This document shows positions 42,362 to 52,665 of a DNA stretch of 64,000 bases, piece by piece; the stretch's first letter is position 1, and each line of letters starts with the position of its first letter. The position numbers were made by a program, and so were the translations under genes. The notes beneath the pieces are model-generated. The model was not told the origin of the DNA. It saw only the letters and a list, made by a program, of their open reading frames with translations, and did not search any database. This DNA is from Aphanomyces cochlioides (Eukaryota; Oomycota; Saprolegniomycetes; Saprolegniales; Verrucalvaceae), in the NCBI GenBank assembly GCA_019828595.1, contig JAHQRK010000048.1, positions 1-64,000 on the forward strand. Reading direction: 5' to 3'.

Positions 42362-43043
42362 GCCTTGAGGCAAACGTTGTGCGAAGCCATGTTCAATTGT
42401 CCAACGATGGACAGCCTCAGGGTCATTGAAGACTTCGAAGGAATCGACTTTACAAAGTTCACGTTTCCAATGCAATGCTTACGCCTACAGTCAAAGATGA
42501 CCTCGGACAATGTGCGATCTTTGTCGTGTCAATTGGAACATTCGAAGCTGAATTTCCTCGAGTTGACCGACTATGATGACGAGAACGTTGAGGGAGCTCA
42601 GTTTCTTCTGGAAGTATTGCCACGCACATCTATCAAGCATTTGGACTTCAGTGGTCTTGAGATGACTCCTGAAAATTGGTGTAAATTGGCTCCATCGTTC
42701 GAAAACTGGATTGGAAAGTTTACTTCTTGTCACTGAAGATTTCCCTTCAGATTTCATTCATGCTCTTGCTGGAGCCATGCAGAAGAATCACACCATATCT
42801 GAATTGTACTAGTCCACACAGAATATTGAGCTTCCAACTCTTGAAGTATTGATCCAAAGTTTTTCACAACCCAACCGACAAGTGTCTGCAAAACGAACGA
42901 TCAAATTGAACATATTCCACCATGAAATGGACCTTTCCAACGTGAAGTATCTCGAGGAGTTGGCCGCTACTAATGGTTGTGAGTTTATTCAAGCCGAATT
43001 AGAGATAAACTCCCTCGCCACTCTCAACTTTAGGTATTCTTGA
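42362..43043 (+). pseudogene. F-box-like/LRR gene, 3' half, with in-frame TAG
   Basis: Resumes at LRQTLCEAMFNCPTMDSL and runs to about 42715, where a small shift occurs. It then reads DFPSDFIHALAGAMQKNHTI and SELY, then TAG at 42810-42812, aligned with the TAGs of the copies at 38493 and 39982. The frame continues LPTLEVLIQSFSQPNRQV and SAKRTIKL to a terminal stop at 43041-43043. The 5' half is missing, replaced by LTR-like sequence. Confidence 0.75.
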
Positions 43044-43119
43044 GAAAGATATGAAATTAATGCATCTTTTGAAAGTCTCAAACGTAACCAAGCAAGCAGA
43101 GCACACAATGGAGCCATAG

Positions 43120-43904
43120 GGATGGAAGTTTCTGAAGAAATATACCTCAAAACGTGGAGACAAAACCGATCTCGAATGCGAATGCCTTCCTGTACATCCC
43201 ATCCGTCTTTGTCATGTACAGTATTAAGTTTCTTGAGAGTAGGTCGGTTGGACTCCTTTACATTTGGCTGCTGGAAATGGACACCTGGACGTTGTCAAAT
43301 ATCTCCTTGACAAAGGCGCAAGCCTCGATGCGGGAATGGCGTACACCATCAGTCTTCGTAAAGTGCTTCATTTTTTGAGGGACCTCTTTGTCTATGGCTT
43401 CTGAAAATGGACACCTGGACATTGTGAAATATCTCGTTCAGAAAGGGGCTACGGTCAATTCGAAAAGCACCGTACATCCATTCGTCTTAATGATGCACTA
43501 AATCTTTTGATTGGTAGGACAATCAGACGCCTGTGCATTTGGCTTCAGAAAATGTAAAACTGGATGTTGTCAAGTATCTCCTTGAGAATGGCGTTGCTGT
43601 CGATACAAAAGACAATGTACATCCATCCGTCTTTGAAACTTTCTTTATTTTCCTGAGGTAGATGGCCTGGACCTTTTTGCATTTGGCTTCTGAAAATGGA
43701 CACCTGGAAGTTGTCAGAGATCTCCTTGCCAAAGGCGCTGCAGTTGATGCCAAGGACTACGCACATGCATCCATCTTTTTAATGTATTCAACTTTCTGAG
43801 AGTAGAATTCTTGGACCCCTTTGCGTATGGCTTCTGGAAATGGACACCTCGACGTAGTAAAATATCTCACAGACAAAGGCGCTGCGGTCGATACTAAAGA
43901 CAAC
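43120..43904 (+). pseudogene. Truncated ankyrin array, one repeat per 99-nt exon
   Basis: Five consecutive ankyrin repeats (consensus TPLHLASENGHLDVVKYLL, DKGAAVDTKDN). Full 99-nt exons are 43518-43616, 43662-43760 and 43806-43904, each in phase 0 and separated by introns of 45-46 nt. The introns share GTACATCCATCCGTCTTT at the 5' side and CTGAGAGTAG at the 3' side. One donor is GC (43761). The exon at 43243 is one base short and the next acceptor is lost, so the array is damaged. It stops exactly at an exon end, where transposon sequence begins. Likely the remains of an ankyrin-kinase gene like that at 49503. Confidence 0.8.
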
Positions 43905-44112
43905 AGCGTCTCTTGTTGTCAGACCTTTCACACAAGATTTGATGTCGTTTAATTGCGTTGCATACTGTTGACTTTGACGGAATGGACGAGAATTTGAACT
44001 CTTCCTGAGCCCAAGCAGCCAATTGAGTGTAGGACGCAGAAGGATTCGATACATACTGGGTATATAGCTCATGCTTGTCCATCAATGACATACTTGTCTT
44101 CATACTTTGCAT
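43894..44112 (-). pseudogene. pogo-like transposase N-terminal fragment
   Basis: Minus-strand reading MQSMKTSMSLMDKHELYTQY, then YTQLAAWAQEEFKFSS and STVCNAIKRH, a CENP-B-like helix-turn-helix. Truncated at the ankyrin exon. Confidence 0.55.
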
Positions 44113-44562
44113 GATTTGTTGTTTTTGAAAATTTGAAATTACTCTGAAACTTGACAGTAATTTATAAAAAATATCGAGTGTGCACGTTTCTATTTGGGAG
44201 GGAAATCAGTATTTGCACAAGTTTCTTGTAGACATAGCACAACAGTGGAAATAAACTAATTGCTGTTGTTTCCCGTAGCTCCTAGGTCCCATTGCTGATG
44301 TGCCAAGTGATGGTGATCAAGCCAGGTGTTGAAGGCCTTGATTTCCACGATCACATCTGTTATGAAGAAAAGGTGAAATAGTTGTATTTTGCGAAATTTA
44401 TCTGCCGGGTACACTGGGAGAAACGTGAAATTTCTCATCAGTGAATATCAAGATATTTTTCGTCTTGAACTTTGTATGCAGTGAAAATATCCTAGGATAT
44501 TCTTGTGTTTGCGAAATGTGTGCGAAACAGTCTTATCCTGCATAAAACTGCATTTGCTCGAG
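44113..44562. other. Non-coding between transposase fragments
   Basis: A minus ORF at 44256-44438 is unassigned. GCCAAGTGATGGTGATCAAG near 44301 resembles the first exon of the ankyrin-kinase at 49503 (GCCAAGCAAAGGTGATCAAG) and may be a remnant of it. Confidence 0.35.
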
Positions 44563-46062
44563 ATGGATGCTCGAGAGAACGCGATGGAGGCCGGCGACAT
44601 TGTCATCCAAATGCGCATTTCCAACAGAACACGCTACCAATATGCAAACATTCAACAGCGCTTACTGCACTGGCTTGAACTTAAATATCCCTCACATGTC
44701 GTAGATGGAAAGATTAAGATCCCTTTGACGCCTCGAATATGCAAAATGTTCTTGGTTCACGAGTCCATCAAAGCCACAGTGGGTGGTGGAAAGAGCGGGA
44801 CAAAATATAAATCAAAGGCTGCAATCAACAGCTGTCGTTGTGCAACCGTCAATTTACACTAACAATCAAAAGTAGAATCCCCGACGACATAAATTCAGTT
44901 CTCTCAGGTAGCATGAAAATGATAGTCTAGTAGGATTGATCAATTTATATTGAGTAGACTTCATGAGTGGGTACAAAAGAATGATCGCAGAGCTCAAAGA
45001 GGAAGGAGAAATGCCTCACCATGAGGGAAAAGAGCCTATAGCCATCGATGGTTGGCATTCTTTTCAATAGAATTTTAGATATTTGTGTAGGTTATCGATA
45101 TTTAGCCCAGAAGGCGCTAGACGGGGAGTCTGACAAGAAGGGCCGCAGGACTGTGCATCCCTTCCTTCTTTTGTGTTGGAATTTGATCGCACGCACAGCA
45201 ACCGTTGGCTCACTGAGATATGACCACGTGTCGTGGGAAGGTTCAATCAAAATGTTTTTCTATTCATCATGTAGTCTAGGTGATGCCATTGTGATTCACT
45301 ACGGTCGAATGAAGAATGACCAAGAGGGGAACAATTGCTCACTCCACAGAGTGTACGCAAATCCATACAATCCATTCATTTGTCCTATACTAAGGTTAGG
45401 CTGGACCTCAATTCGGATTAACTCTGTTGTAGTTTGGCTGTCCTTGTATTTTCCCGCGGCGCAAACCTGAACTCCTCGACAACGTTGCTATTTGGACCAA
45501 ATGCGAAGGAGAAATTTTCGTCTTGGTTGTCTAAGACAGCAACCAAGTTTAAGGATGAGTTGCAATGTTTGAGAAGCTCTGTGAAAGAAGTTTGCACTCA
45601 TTCTTTCCGCAAAAGCGTTGCAAGTGAGCTTTCGAATAGCCCTGGTGGTCCAACTCCTGTGTCTGTGCATCTCCGAGCTGGTTGGACTTTGGGCCCTGTC
45701 CAGGGACGCTATATCTTTTCCGGAAGCGGCGGTGACCAGTTTGTGGGTCGCGCGGCAGCCGGTTGGACTCTATTTACGTAGTATACACTCAAGCAACGTT
45801 AGGTCTAAACGTTAACGACATCGAATTTGGCGCTTTGCCGCCACATTTTTCGGGGCAAGCGCTCGACGTTCAACAATGGGAAGGTATTCTGCCTGGCTAC
45901 AGTAGTTTTTACCACGGTTCTGTGGCGCTCTACTTTGTTGAAACGGCTTTGGCATGGTTGGCCTTGCCATGTGATGTGCAGGTGGATCGAATTACCCAAT
46001 CTTTGGTGATGGAATGGAAATTGATTGATTTTGTGATGGGAACGTGTGTGTTATGCATTTGA
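44563..46062 (+). pseudogene. Crypton tyrosine recombinase, near-intact, five exons
   Basis: Starts MDARENAMEAGDIVIQMRIS. Four introns fit GT...AG with consistent phase: 44908-44957, 45051-45090, 45395-45432 and 45762-45802 (50, 40, 38 and 41 nt). One small indel near 44840-44860 breaks exon 1 between CATVNL and IKSRIPDDINSVLSDF. Core-binding part: TRYQYANIQQRLLHWLELKY. Catalytic residues: Arg in VGSLRYDHV, His-x-x-Arg in CTHSFRKSVA, Tyr in VQGRYIF. After the last intron come GLNVNDIEFGALPPHF and ILPGYSSFY, as in other oomycete Cryptons. Function: strand exchange for element integration and excision. Element ends were not found. The single indel may be a sequence error. Confidence 0.8.
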
Positions 46063-47519
46063 TTGCATGTGATTTATGAAGAAAATTGGACGAACATGGT
46101 GATGGAGCAGTAATCATTACGCTATGCTACAACGAAAAGCTCCAACTCCAGTTCGATGGCCCCAAACTTGGTCGTTGGCTCGAGCTAGATGATGCGTGGT
46201 TTCTTTTTGCCTGAGCCCGTGGGCTCCTGCTTGTAAGATTGGTATTCGCAGAGGAAGAAGCGCCGGGCGTCGACTCCCTTTGGGCGGGTGGAAAACTCGC
46301 GACGATACAACTTACCCGGTGGCGGCTGCGGCGCCCACTGACGATTCTGAGAACATTGCTTGATTGGGGCCTTGCAGCGAGCCATATACTTCGTCGTGAT
46401 CCAGCGGCATTGCTCCCCGTGGTTGCCATGTCTGCGTTCCACACAATCCGCCAGCGGCAAAGCACAGTGCCGGTCTTCTTTCCCAGGGTAACGGTGGTCA
46501 CGCAAGTTCTCGCGTACAGCTTGGCGGTAGCGCTGAGCTTCTGTTGATGCCTCGTCCTCGTACACCCAGTATGACTTCGTCGTGACTTATGGGACCTCCA
46601 CTACCTCTATCTCATAGTCGGAGTCGTCGGGATTGTCCACCACAGGTGATACGGGGGCCGCAAAAAAATCATCATCCTGGTTAACTGATGGTGCGACTGC
46701 TTCATCAGAATCGACTGTTATTGACTCGCGGATGGCTTCACGCATGCGCGCGACAGGCGAACTTGGCGGCGTGTCAATAGGTGAACCGAGGTCAACACCC
46801 ATGTTAGAGAGATCTTCGCCACTGGCAGATACGACGACGACGCTATTCGAAAGCCCTGGTTCTTCCGCTTTCGTCAAGACTTTTAGCTACGCGAGTTGCT
46901 TCAACAAGGAAGAGTGGATATTGGTACCTGAGTTTCCAGCACGGCAATTTGCCGCCCTTGCGCCTCGATGCGATGCTTCTGCAGTTGAAGGAGCTTTGCT
47001 TGAGTCTCCACTTTTCTTCGAGGACGTGGACTTGCTGCGAGTTGGTGACTGCTCCTGAGCAGCAGGGAATGGGCGATGGAGCGAATTCTTGACGTGTCTT
47101 CGGGTCATGGATCCAACCACGACGAGCGTCGCGTCTGATCAACTATCGGGAGTTGACGAGCTTATCAACAGCTGCGTGCGTAAGCGAAGGGAGGTCGGTC
47201 GACGAAGAGGCAGCGCCAGGGAAGACCCCTTGAAGGCGCAGAGCATGGTCTCCAAGCTCGGTGGCGAGTTCCGACGCGGCTGTACTCAAAGCAGCCTGAA
47301 AGGACGGCATGGCGACTGGCTGGGAAGCGAGACGGTTGGATTTTGAGCTTAATGGCTTAGCTCCATCAGAGCCCTTTGATGACATCGGTCAGTTGGTTAG
47401 CGAAGGCGGTGCACAGAATCCGCGAACAAACTGACTCATGAAATCAATCGACAAACGCTCCTGTATTATCGGCCAATGGAATTAAACTATGAAGACTCTT
47501 AGCGCATTAAGCGAGCCGA

Positions 47520-48035
47520 TCAGTCAAGTGGCAGCGCGGGGAAATCAATACGAGGGCCATAGCCATCGATGTGGTTGCTATACCCGAAGGGGCACTCGTC
47601 CTTGTAGTGGGAGCAAGATGACGCGTTCGGCAAGTCTCCTGGCGTGATCCCCGAGCACGGCGCACCCATGTGCACCCTCATATCACGATTGGCATCGCGA
47701 TGGTCCAGGGGATATCGCTTCAAATGTTGCGCCAACAGTTCGCTCAATCGCATGACGCCCTGGGCAAGTTCAGCGTGGCTCTCCTGCAGTCGGCGGATCT
47801 CTCGGTCCTTTTGCATGATCTGGCACTGCAGCTGGCGAAAGATTTGGGCATGCTCAGCAATTGCGTGATTGAACGTATCTTGCTGGTGGTGAGCCTCCCG
47901 AATGCGTGCTTGCACCTCGGTTTTGTTGTCGTCTAGGTGGATATGGAAGGTTTGGAGCGTTTGCCCCAGCTGCCGGTTGGCCTCAGCTATCACCTGGTGC
48001 ATCCGATCAGTGTTGTCTTGGTTATTGAGAGCCAT
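47520..48035 (-). CDS. Coiled-coil, Cys/His-motif gag-like protein
   Basis: 171 residues from the Met at 48035. Residues about 1-115 are Gln/Glu-rich and predicted by eye to be coiled coil (EVQARIREAHHQQDTF, REIRRLQESHAELAQG). The C-terminal part holds CSHYKDECPFGYSNH, which could bind zinc. It lies inside the decayed LTR-type element, so a structural gag-like role is likely, but no family is recognised. Confidence 0.45.
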   Translation of the reverse strand: MALNNQDNTDRMHQVIAEANRQLGQTLQTFHIHLDDNKTEVQARIREAHHQQDTFNHAIAEHAQIFRQLQCQIMQKDREIRRLQESHAELAQGVMRLSELLAQHLKRYPLDHRDANRDMRVHMGAPCSGITPGDLPNASSCSHYKDECPFGYSNHIDGYGPRIDFPALPLD

Positions 48036-48170
48036 GGTCAAAAGATGATGAGTAACGACAACGATGAAAGGAAAATGAGAAGAAGATGTCATGTTGTTAA
48101 AGAAATTGACTATGATGGCTGCTCTGTTGACTCGTCTGGTGATGATTCGGTTTGTGAGGATGATGGACTG

Positions 48171-48920
48171 TCAGTTGGCTGGGTGGATGCATCCCAGAGC
48201 GACGATATGGACGGCGCGCCAAAGAATTGCGACACGGATGGCCCTTGTTGTCAGCATTCCACACAATTCGACGTCAGGACGACGGCGTGGCGAGCGCCCT
48301 TGGGACTGTACGGTAAGTCGAAGGTTATCAAGATCTGCCGCAAGCTTAACCACGGCTCGTCCAAATTGGACCACGCTATTCGCTACGCTGTGAATGGATG
48401 TCTTTTGCTGATCGTGCTGGCGATTGAGTCGCGCTGTGTTGGTGGTTTGTGTCGCCACGCGGTCGTTTATCTCAATCATGGCTGCGTCTTGTTTGTCGAG
48501 CTGTACCAGAACGTGATTGATGTGATTGACCTGGTTTTTGAGCTCCTCGATGGGGTCGTTGCTGAACGGTCCAGGAGTGTCCGCATCGAACGAAGCCTCA
48601 TCTTTGGATTCGTTGTCCTGCGGCAGTGGAGAGTGCTCTGGCGAGTTGACGGCATTGTCTCCCAATTTACCTGAAACCAAGAATCTCCCGGGAAGCGGCG
48701 CCACTGACGACACATCTTGTGGAGAGCCTGGCCAGTGCAGCCACGACTCGACTGGTGGCGGCGTTAGCAGCGATTGATTCATCTCGTCTCGGATGATTAT
48801 GTCTTTGCGACGTACGACTTGTGGCTTGCGACTGGCTGTGAGCGATCGTGTTGGCTCAGGGTCTGAAGAGTCGCTTGACAGATACGAGTGTGGACGATGA
48901 CTCTTTAAGCTGAACGCCAT
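48171..48920 (-). CDS. Disordered/coiled-coil gag-like protein
   Basis: 249 residues. The N-terminus is Ser/Pro/Arg-rich and probably disordered; a central coiled coil (NQVNHINHVLVQLDKQDAAM) follows, then a Ser/His-rich section. The start lies about 70 bases inside the LTR-like sequence boundary. No known domain. Overlaps no other convincing frame. Confidence 0.45.
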   Translation of the reverse strand: MAFSLKSHRPHSYLSSDSSDPEPTRSLTASRKPQVVRRKDIIIRDEMNQSLLTPPPVESWLHWPGSPQDVSSVAPLPGRFLVSGKLGDNAVNSPEHSPLPQDNESKDEASFDADTPGPFSNDPIEELKNQVNHINHVLVQLDKQDAAMIEINDRVATQTTNTARLNRQHDQQKTSIHSVANSVVQFGRAVVKLAADLDNLRLTVQSQGRSPRRRPDVELCGMLTTRAIRVAILWRAVHIVALGCIHPAN

Positions 48921-48989
48921 GTCAAAAGCGCTTATGGACCAAGGAAGCGAAGCCCAGCGAGTGTCGCTAGCGGTTGGCAGCCGTTTGTG

Positions 48990-49390
48990 CCCGTGAAGTC
49001 ATGAGCTGTTATGGGTGGTTTGTGGCAAAGCGAGCCGCCACTCACGTAACCGATCCAACGCAATCCGACACACGGAGAAACGATCTAACTGGCGGACGAG
49101 CGCCAATCGCAGCAGGCAACGAGTGGATTTCGGTGCGTGATTGTCAACTAATTTCAGCCAAGCCGTGTGCAGCGGGTGAAAAAGGCCGGTTCCAGCGAGC
49201 CAGCGCAACGCCCACCAATGAAGGTGGGCCGACCAGGCGGAAGGCAGTACATGACAGCCCACAGCGGTATGTCGTCGAGACTTATGGTCAATTGCGAGAA
49301 TGGCCAAGGCTAGGAGACCAATCGAGGGGCGAGGATAGAGCAATTACGAAGCTTGCGTGCGAGGTTAGGTGTAGCAAAGAGAAGAGTAGT
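48990..49390 (-). repeat. LTR-like sequence
   Basis: Matches 41990-42352 in inverted orientation over its length and lies just upstream of the minus-strand gag-like ORFs, as a 5' LTR would. No second LTR was found on the 46-kb side. A 42-bp piece (near 49229-49270) recurs inside the kinase gene at 52008-52050. Confidence 0.6.
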
Positions 49391-49502
49391 TAGTCTTTCA
49401 GAGCTCTTTTTGGCTGGCGTTGAATGAACCTCTAAGTTAAGCAGGCAACCCTGGCTTTCCAAACTCAATCTGACAGAGCATCCATCAGGTCTCATCTTTG
49501 AA

Positions 49503-52245
49503 ATGCCAAGCAAAGGTGATCAAGCCAAATATAGAGTCGACGTGAGTGTGATGCTTGTCCTTGCCGTGATTGTCCCCATAGTAGAATGACAGAAACCATC
49601 TCGATGAAGCTGCACGCAACGGAGACTTAGGTGTGGTCCAGGACATTCTGGCGAGCAGCACCACAATCAAGGGAATCGAAGAGGTTAGAAAAGGAGCATA
49701 TCGTCCTCATTTCAAATATCTCGAGAATAGGGATATAATACAGCGTTACATTTGGCGTCTGGACGCGGACAATTGGTCCAGGTCAAGTTTCTCCTCGACA
49801 AAGGCGCTGATGTCAACACGAAAGACACCGTGCGTTCATCCGTCATTATGAAGCACTAAATTTCCTGAGAGTAGACTGGTCAGGCCCCTTTGTTCGAGGC
49901 TTCTAAAAATGGACACCTGGACGTTGTCAAATATCTTCATGCCCATGGCGCTGCTGTCAATACGAAGGGCTATGTACATTCATCCGTCTTTATGTAGTAG
50001 TTAATTTTCTGAGGGTAGAATGATCGGACTCCTCTGCATATGGCTTCTGAAAATCAACACTTGGATGTTGTCAAGTGCCTCCTTGCTAAAGGGACAAACA
50101 TTGATTCAAGGGATAATGTATTTCAGTCTGTGTTGATGGCCTGATTGATTTGATGAGACTAGGATGGTTGGACATCACTTCACTACGCTTTCAACGCAGG
50201 AAACGAAGAAATTGTCACGATCCTTTTGGATGCAGGTTTCGATGTGACTTTGAAAACAACGGTAAATCTGACTTATTGGATTTTCTGAAGAAGTTGTGTA
50301 TAGGATGGCAAAAGTCCGCGCGACATGTGCAGCGACGGAAACCTTTTAGCACTTATAGACAAACTCTATTGGATTCGGCAATGTTTTGGGAAAGACATGG
50401 TTCCTAAACTCGCCGAAAATCCTAGAACTGTTGCCTTTCTTGCAGATCCAGCTCTCTATGCTATTTTGCACAGTATTCAACTAAATCCTTACAAATTTGT
50501 AAAGCACCAGGACAAATCACGTGTACTAGCTGTATTTTCTGAGCTGAATAAACTGACGAGCACACATTATGCGCACATAAGTCGCACTTACTACGACCAA
50601 ATGACAATCAAGCATTACTCAGGTAAAAGCTTTTGTCTCCTAGAGCCATTGTTTGACGTGTTTGCCAGGGATCTATTCGATTCAGTCAGCTGTCGGACTC
50701 ATTCAACATACTCTTCAAACCATTAAAGGCGTTAATTCAGATTTACTTGATTCAGCAAAAGTCATCTTAGCGCTGTCATTAGATTTTCAGACAAATCGCG
50801 AGCGTGTGTTGGCAACTGGGATTATGGTCGGACGTATTGTAAATTACTTGACATTTCGAAGAACCCCAATGCAAGATACAAACATCTTGCGTATCTTTGA
50901 AGAAATTCGATTCTTCTTGCAATCAACCCTTCGAAGTACTCCTACTTGGAAGGTTTTGATCTACAGCAGCCACCGACAAGCAACCATTCAAGCTATTGAC
51001 ACCAAGATTGTTCGTTTTCAAGATCGTCTATGTCGGGCCGCGAAGTATTTGAATGTCGCCTTATCTATTCAAGTTGTGGGTCATGTCAACGATCGCACCG
51101 TTGGATTTGAAAGTATTATCGAAACCATGAATGATCTCGACAAGTGCTTGGAAGCTATTGCAAACTTCACCAGTCTGCGTCAACAAACGGATAAATTACA
51201 CGAGCTTATAATACAAATGCAGCGTGGTTTAGAGCACTATTCTCGCCAAGTGGAGGTTGGAAATATTGCGCAAAACAAAGAATTCGAAGATCAAATCAAA
51301 AATTGCCAAAACCAGATTGAAGACACGGCAAAAATTATGAGCCAGAGGAACAAAACTCGAATGGTATTGAAACGATCGAATCTTGGATGTTATCGTCCGA
51401 TGATATTAAATTTGATCCAGACAATATCAATTCTGCAGTGGGACGAGGAGGGTTTGCAACGGTGTTTCGAGGAATGTACCAAGGTCAAGAAGTGGCTATC
51501 AAACGATTCGATCAAATTGTCCTGGCAGATTCGCCAGATTTGGAGAATCTTATTGTCAAAGAAGTCAAGGCGTGGAAAGATGTATCGCATGAGCCGTATA
51601 TTTTGACGCTAATTGGAAGATTCCTACTCCTATTCTGGTTAGCGAGTTATGTCAAACCAACATCTGCCGTTATGTTCGTGACTGGCCTGACACACTGATT
51701 TCAATGGTTTATCAATTCGCCTGTGGCTTAGTGTCACTCCACAATGCACGGATTATCCATCGAGACCTCAAAGGCGATAATGTGTTGATAACGAATCGAA
51801 ACACAGTAGCCATTGCCGATTTTGGACTGAATCGGACTGTCATGACCCTAGATGAAACCAAGACTAGAAACAAGCAATGTGGTACATTGAATTGGATGAG
51901 CCCTGAGCAATATTCGCCCCCGCTTGTAGTGACAATGAAATCAGACATTTGGTCCTTCGGCATGACTGTGTGGGAAGTATTGTGCAATGATATTCCATAC
52001 AAAGACACTGCAGGATGTCTTGCACCGCCTTGCGTCTGGTCGGCCCAATACAGTCATTATGAAATCTCTGATGCAATTTTATCTGACGATGAACGACCAA
52101 AAAGCCTGATGATCTGAACCCGCACCTCGAGCCTTTGTGGAAATTGACCACTATGTGTTGGCAGGTTGATCCAGTTGACCGACCGTCTGCAGACAATATC
52201 GTTGACTACCTGAAGAAGCATTATGACACTGACTTGGGGTTATAG
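49503..52245 (+). pseudogene. Ankyrin-repeat TKL-type protein kinase
   Basis: Gene model: exons 49503-49541, 49585-49683, 49731-49829, 49875-49973, 50019-50117, 50163-50261, 50304-50622 and 50669-52245. Exons 2-6 are each exactly 99 nt and encode one ankyrin repeat (EAARNGDLGVVQDIL to GWTSLHYAFNAGNEEIVTIL). Introns are 42-47 nt. A helical regulatory region follows (about 50304-51340), then the kinase domain: GRGGFATVFRG, VAIKRF, IIHRDLKGDNVLI, IADFGL, SPEQY and SDIWSFGMTVWE. Three frame breaks (near 51335, 51613 and 52102) are each repaired by one extra A in an A-run. There is a 42-bp LTR-derived in-frame insertion at 52008. A cytosolic signalling Ser/Thr/Tyr kinase; possibly intact if the A-run breaks are errors. 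Confidence 0.85.
52008..52050 (+). repeat. LTR-derived 42-bp insertion in kinase
   Basis: CACTGCAGGATGTCTTGCAC and CGCCTTGCGTCTGGTCGG match LTR-like sequence at 42110-42151, about 36 of 42 positions by eye. It adds AGCLAPPCVWSA to the kinase between YKDT and QYSHYEISDAIL. Confidence 0.7.
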
Positions 52246-52504
52246 TTCCATTTAATCAATATTTTGATGAAATGCTTCAAAACATTCATTTTCTTGTGCA
52301 CAGACCCTCTCTCCAGCCAGTTAGATTTACCAATTGATTTCTTCCGGTATCTTGAGGACGACAATATTTTACCCAGCTATTTCATGCTCCTGATAATGTT
52401 CTTTAGTGTAGAACGTAGATAGAATGTAAACATGATCAAGAGATGTGTAGTTAAAAGATTATAATAGTATATACTCAAACTTGTCTTTGTTTACCACAAA
52501 TTGT

Positions 52505-52665
52505 GTACTGATCGGCTGAACGACTGTCTGCAGTCGATATTGTCGAATACTTGAAGAAGCATCATGGCACTGAAAATGGGGAACAGTTCCTTGGACTAAG
52601 GACTCTTTCGATGAAATGCTTCAAACGATTCAGATTACTTATGAACTGGTCGCCCTCCAACCATT
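52505..52665 (+). repeat. Duplicate of the kinase 3' end
   Basis: ATATTGTCGAATACTTGAAG, then AAGCATCATGGCACTGA, repeats the last kinase codons (DRPSADNIVDYLKKHYD) and continues through the 3' flank (GATGAAATGCTTCAAA in both). A downstream tandem remnant. Confidence 0.75.

Larger units (their letters stand above)
46127..48920 (-). mobile_element. Decayed LTR-type element interior
   Basis: Several minus-strand ORFs in series downstream of an LTR-like sequence. First, 48920-48171 opens MAFSLKSHRPHSYLSSDSSD and is mostly disordered with a coiled coil (EELKNQVNHINHVLVQLD). Next, 48092-47520 (likely start 48035, MALNNQDNTDRM) has a long coiled coil and a Cys/His motif, CSHYKDECPFGYSNH. Next, 47385-46587 holds Ser/Pro-rich and acidic segments with frame breaks. 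Last, 46565-46185 has a Cys-rich segment (DCVERRHGNHGEQCRWITTK). Coiled coils plus Cys/His knuckles suggest gag-like proteins. No reverse transcriptase or integrase was found, so the class is uncertain. Confidence 0.5.

Noticed and set aside
4039..42812. Alternative genetic code with TGA or TAG read as an amino acid
   Set aside because: Normal stops of all three types end genes here (TAA for the intact LRR and peroxiredoxin genes, TGA for piggyBac, TAG for the kinase), and most interrupted frames also carry frameshifts.
43904..49741. One ankyrin-kinase gene interrupted by a 5.8-kb transposon block
   Set aside because: The kinase gene has its own complete 5' end (ATG at 49503, 39-nt first exon, then 99-nt exons), so the two arrays are separate paralogues.
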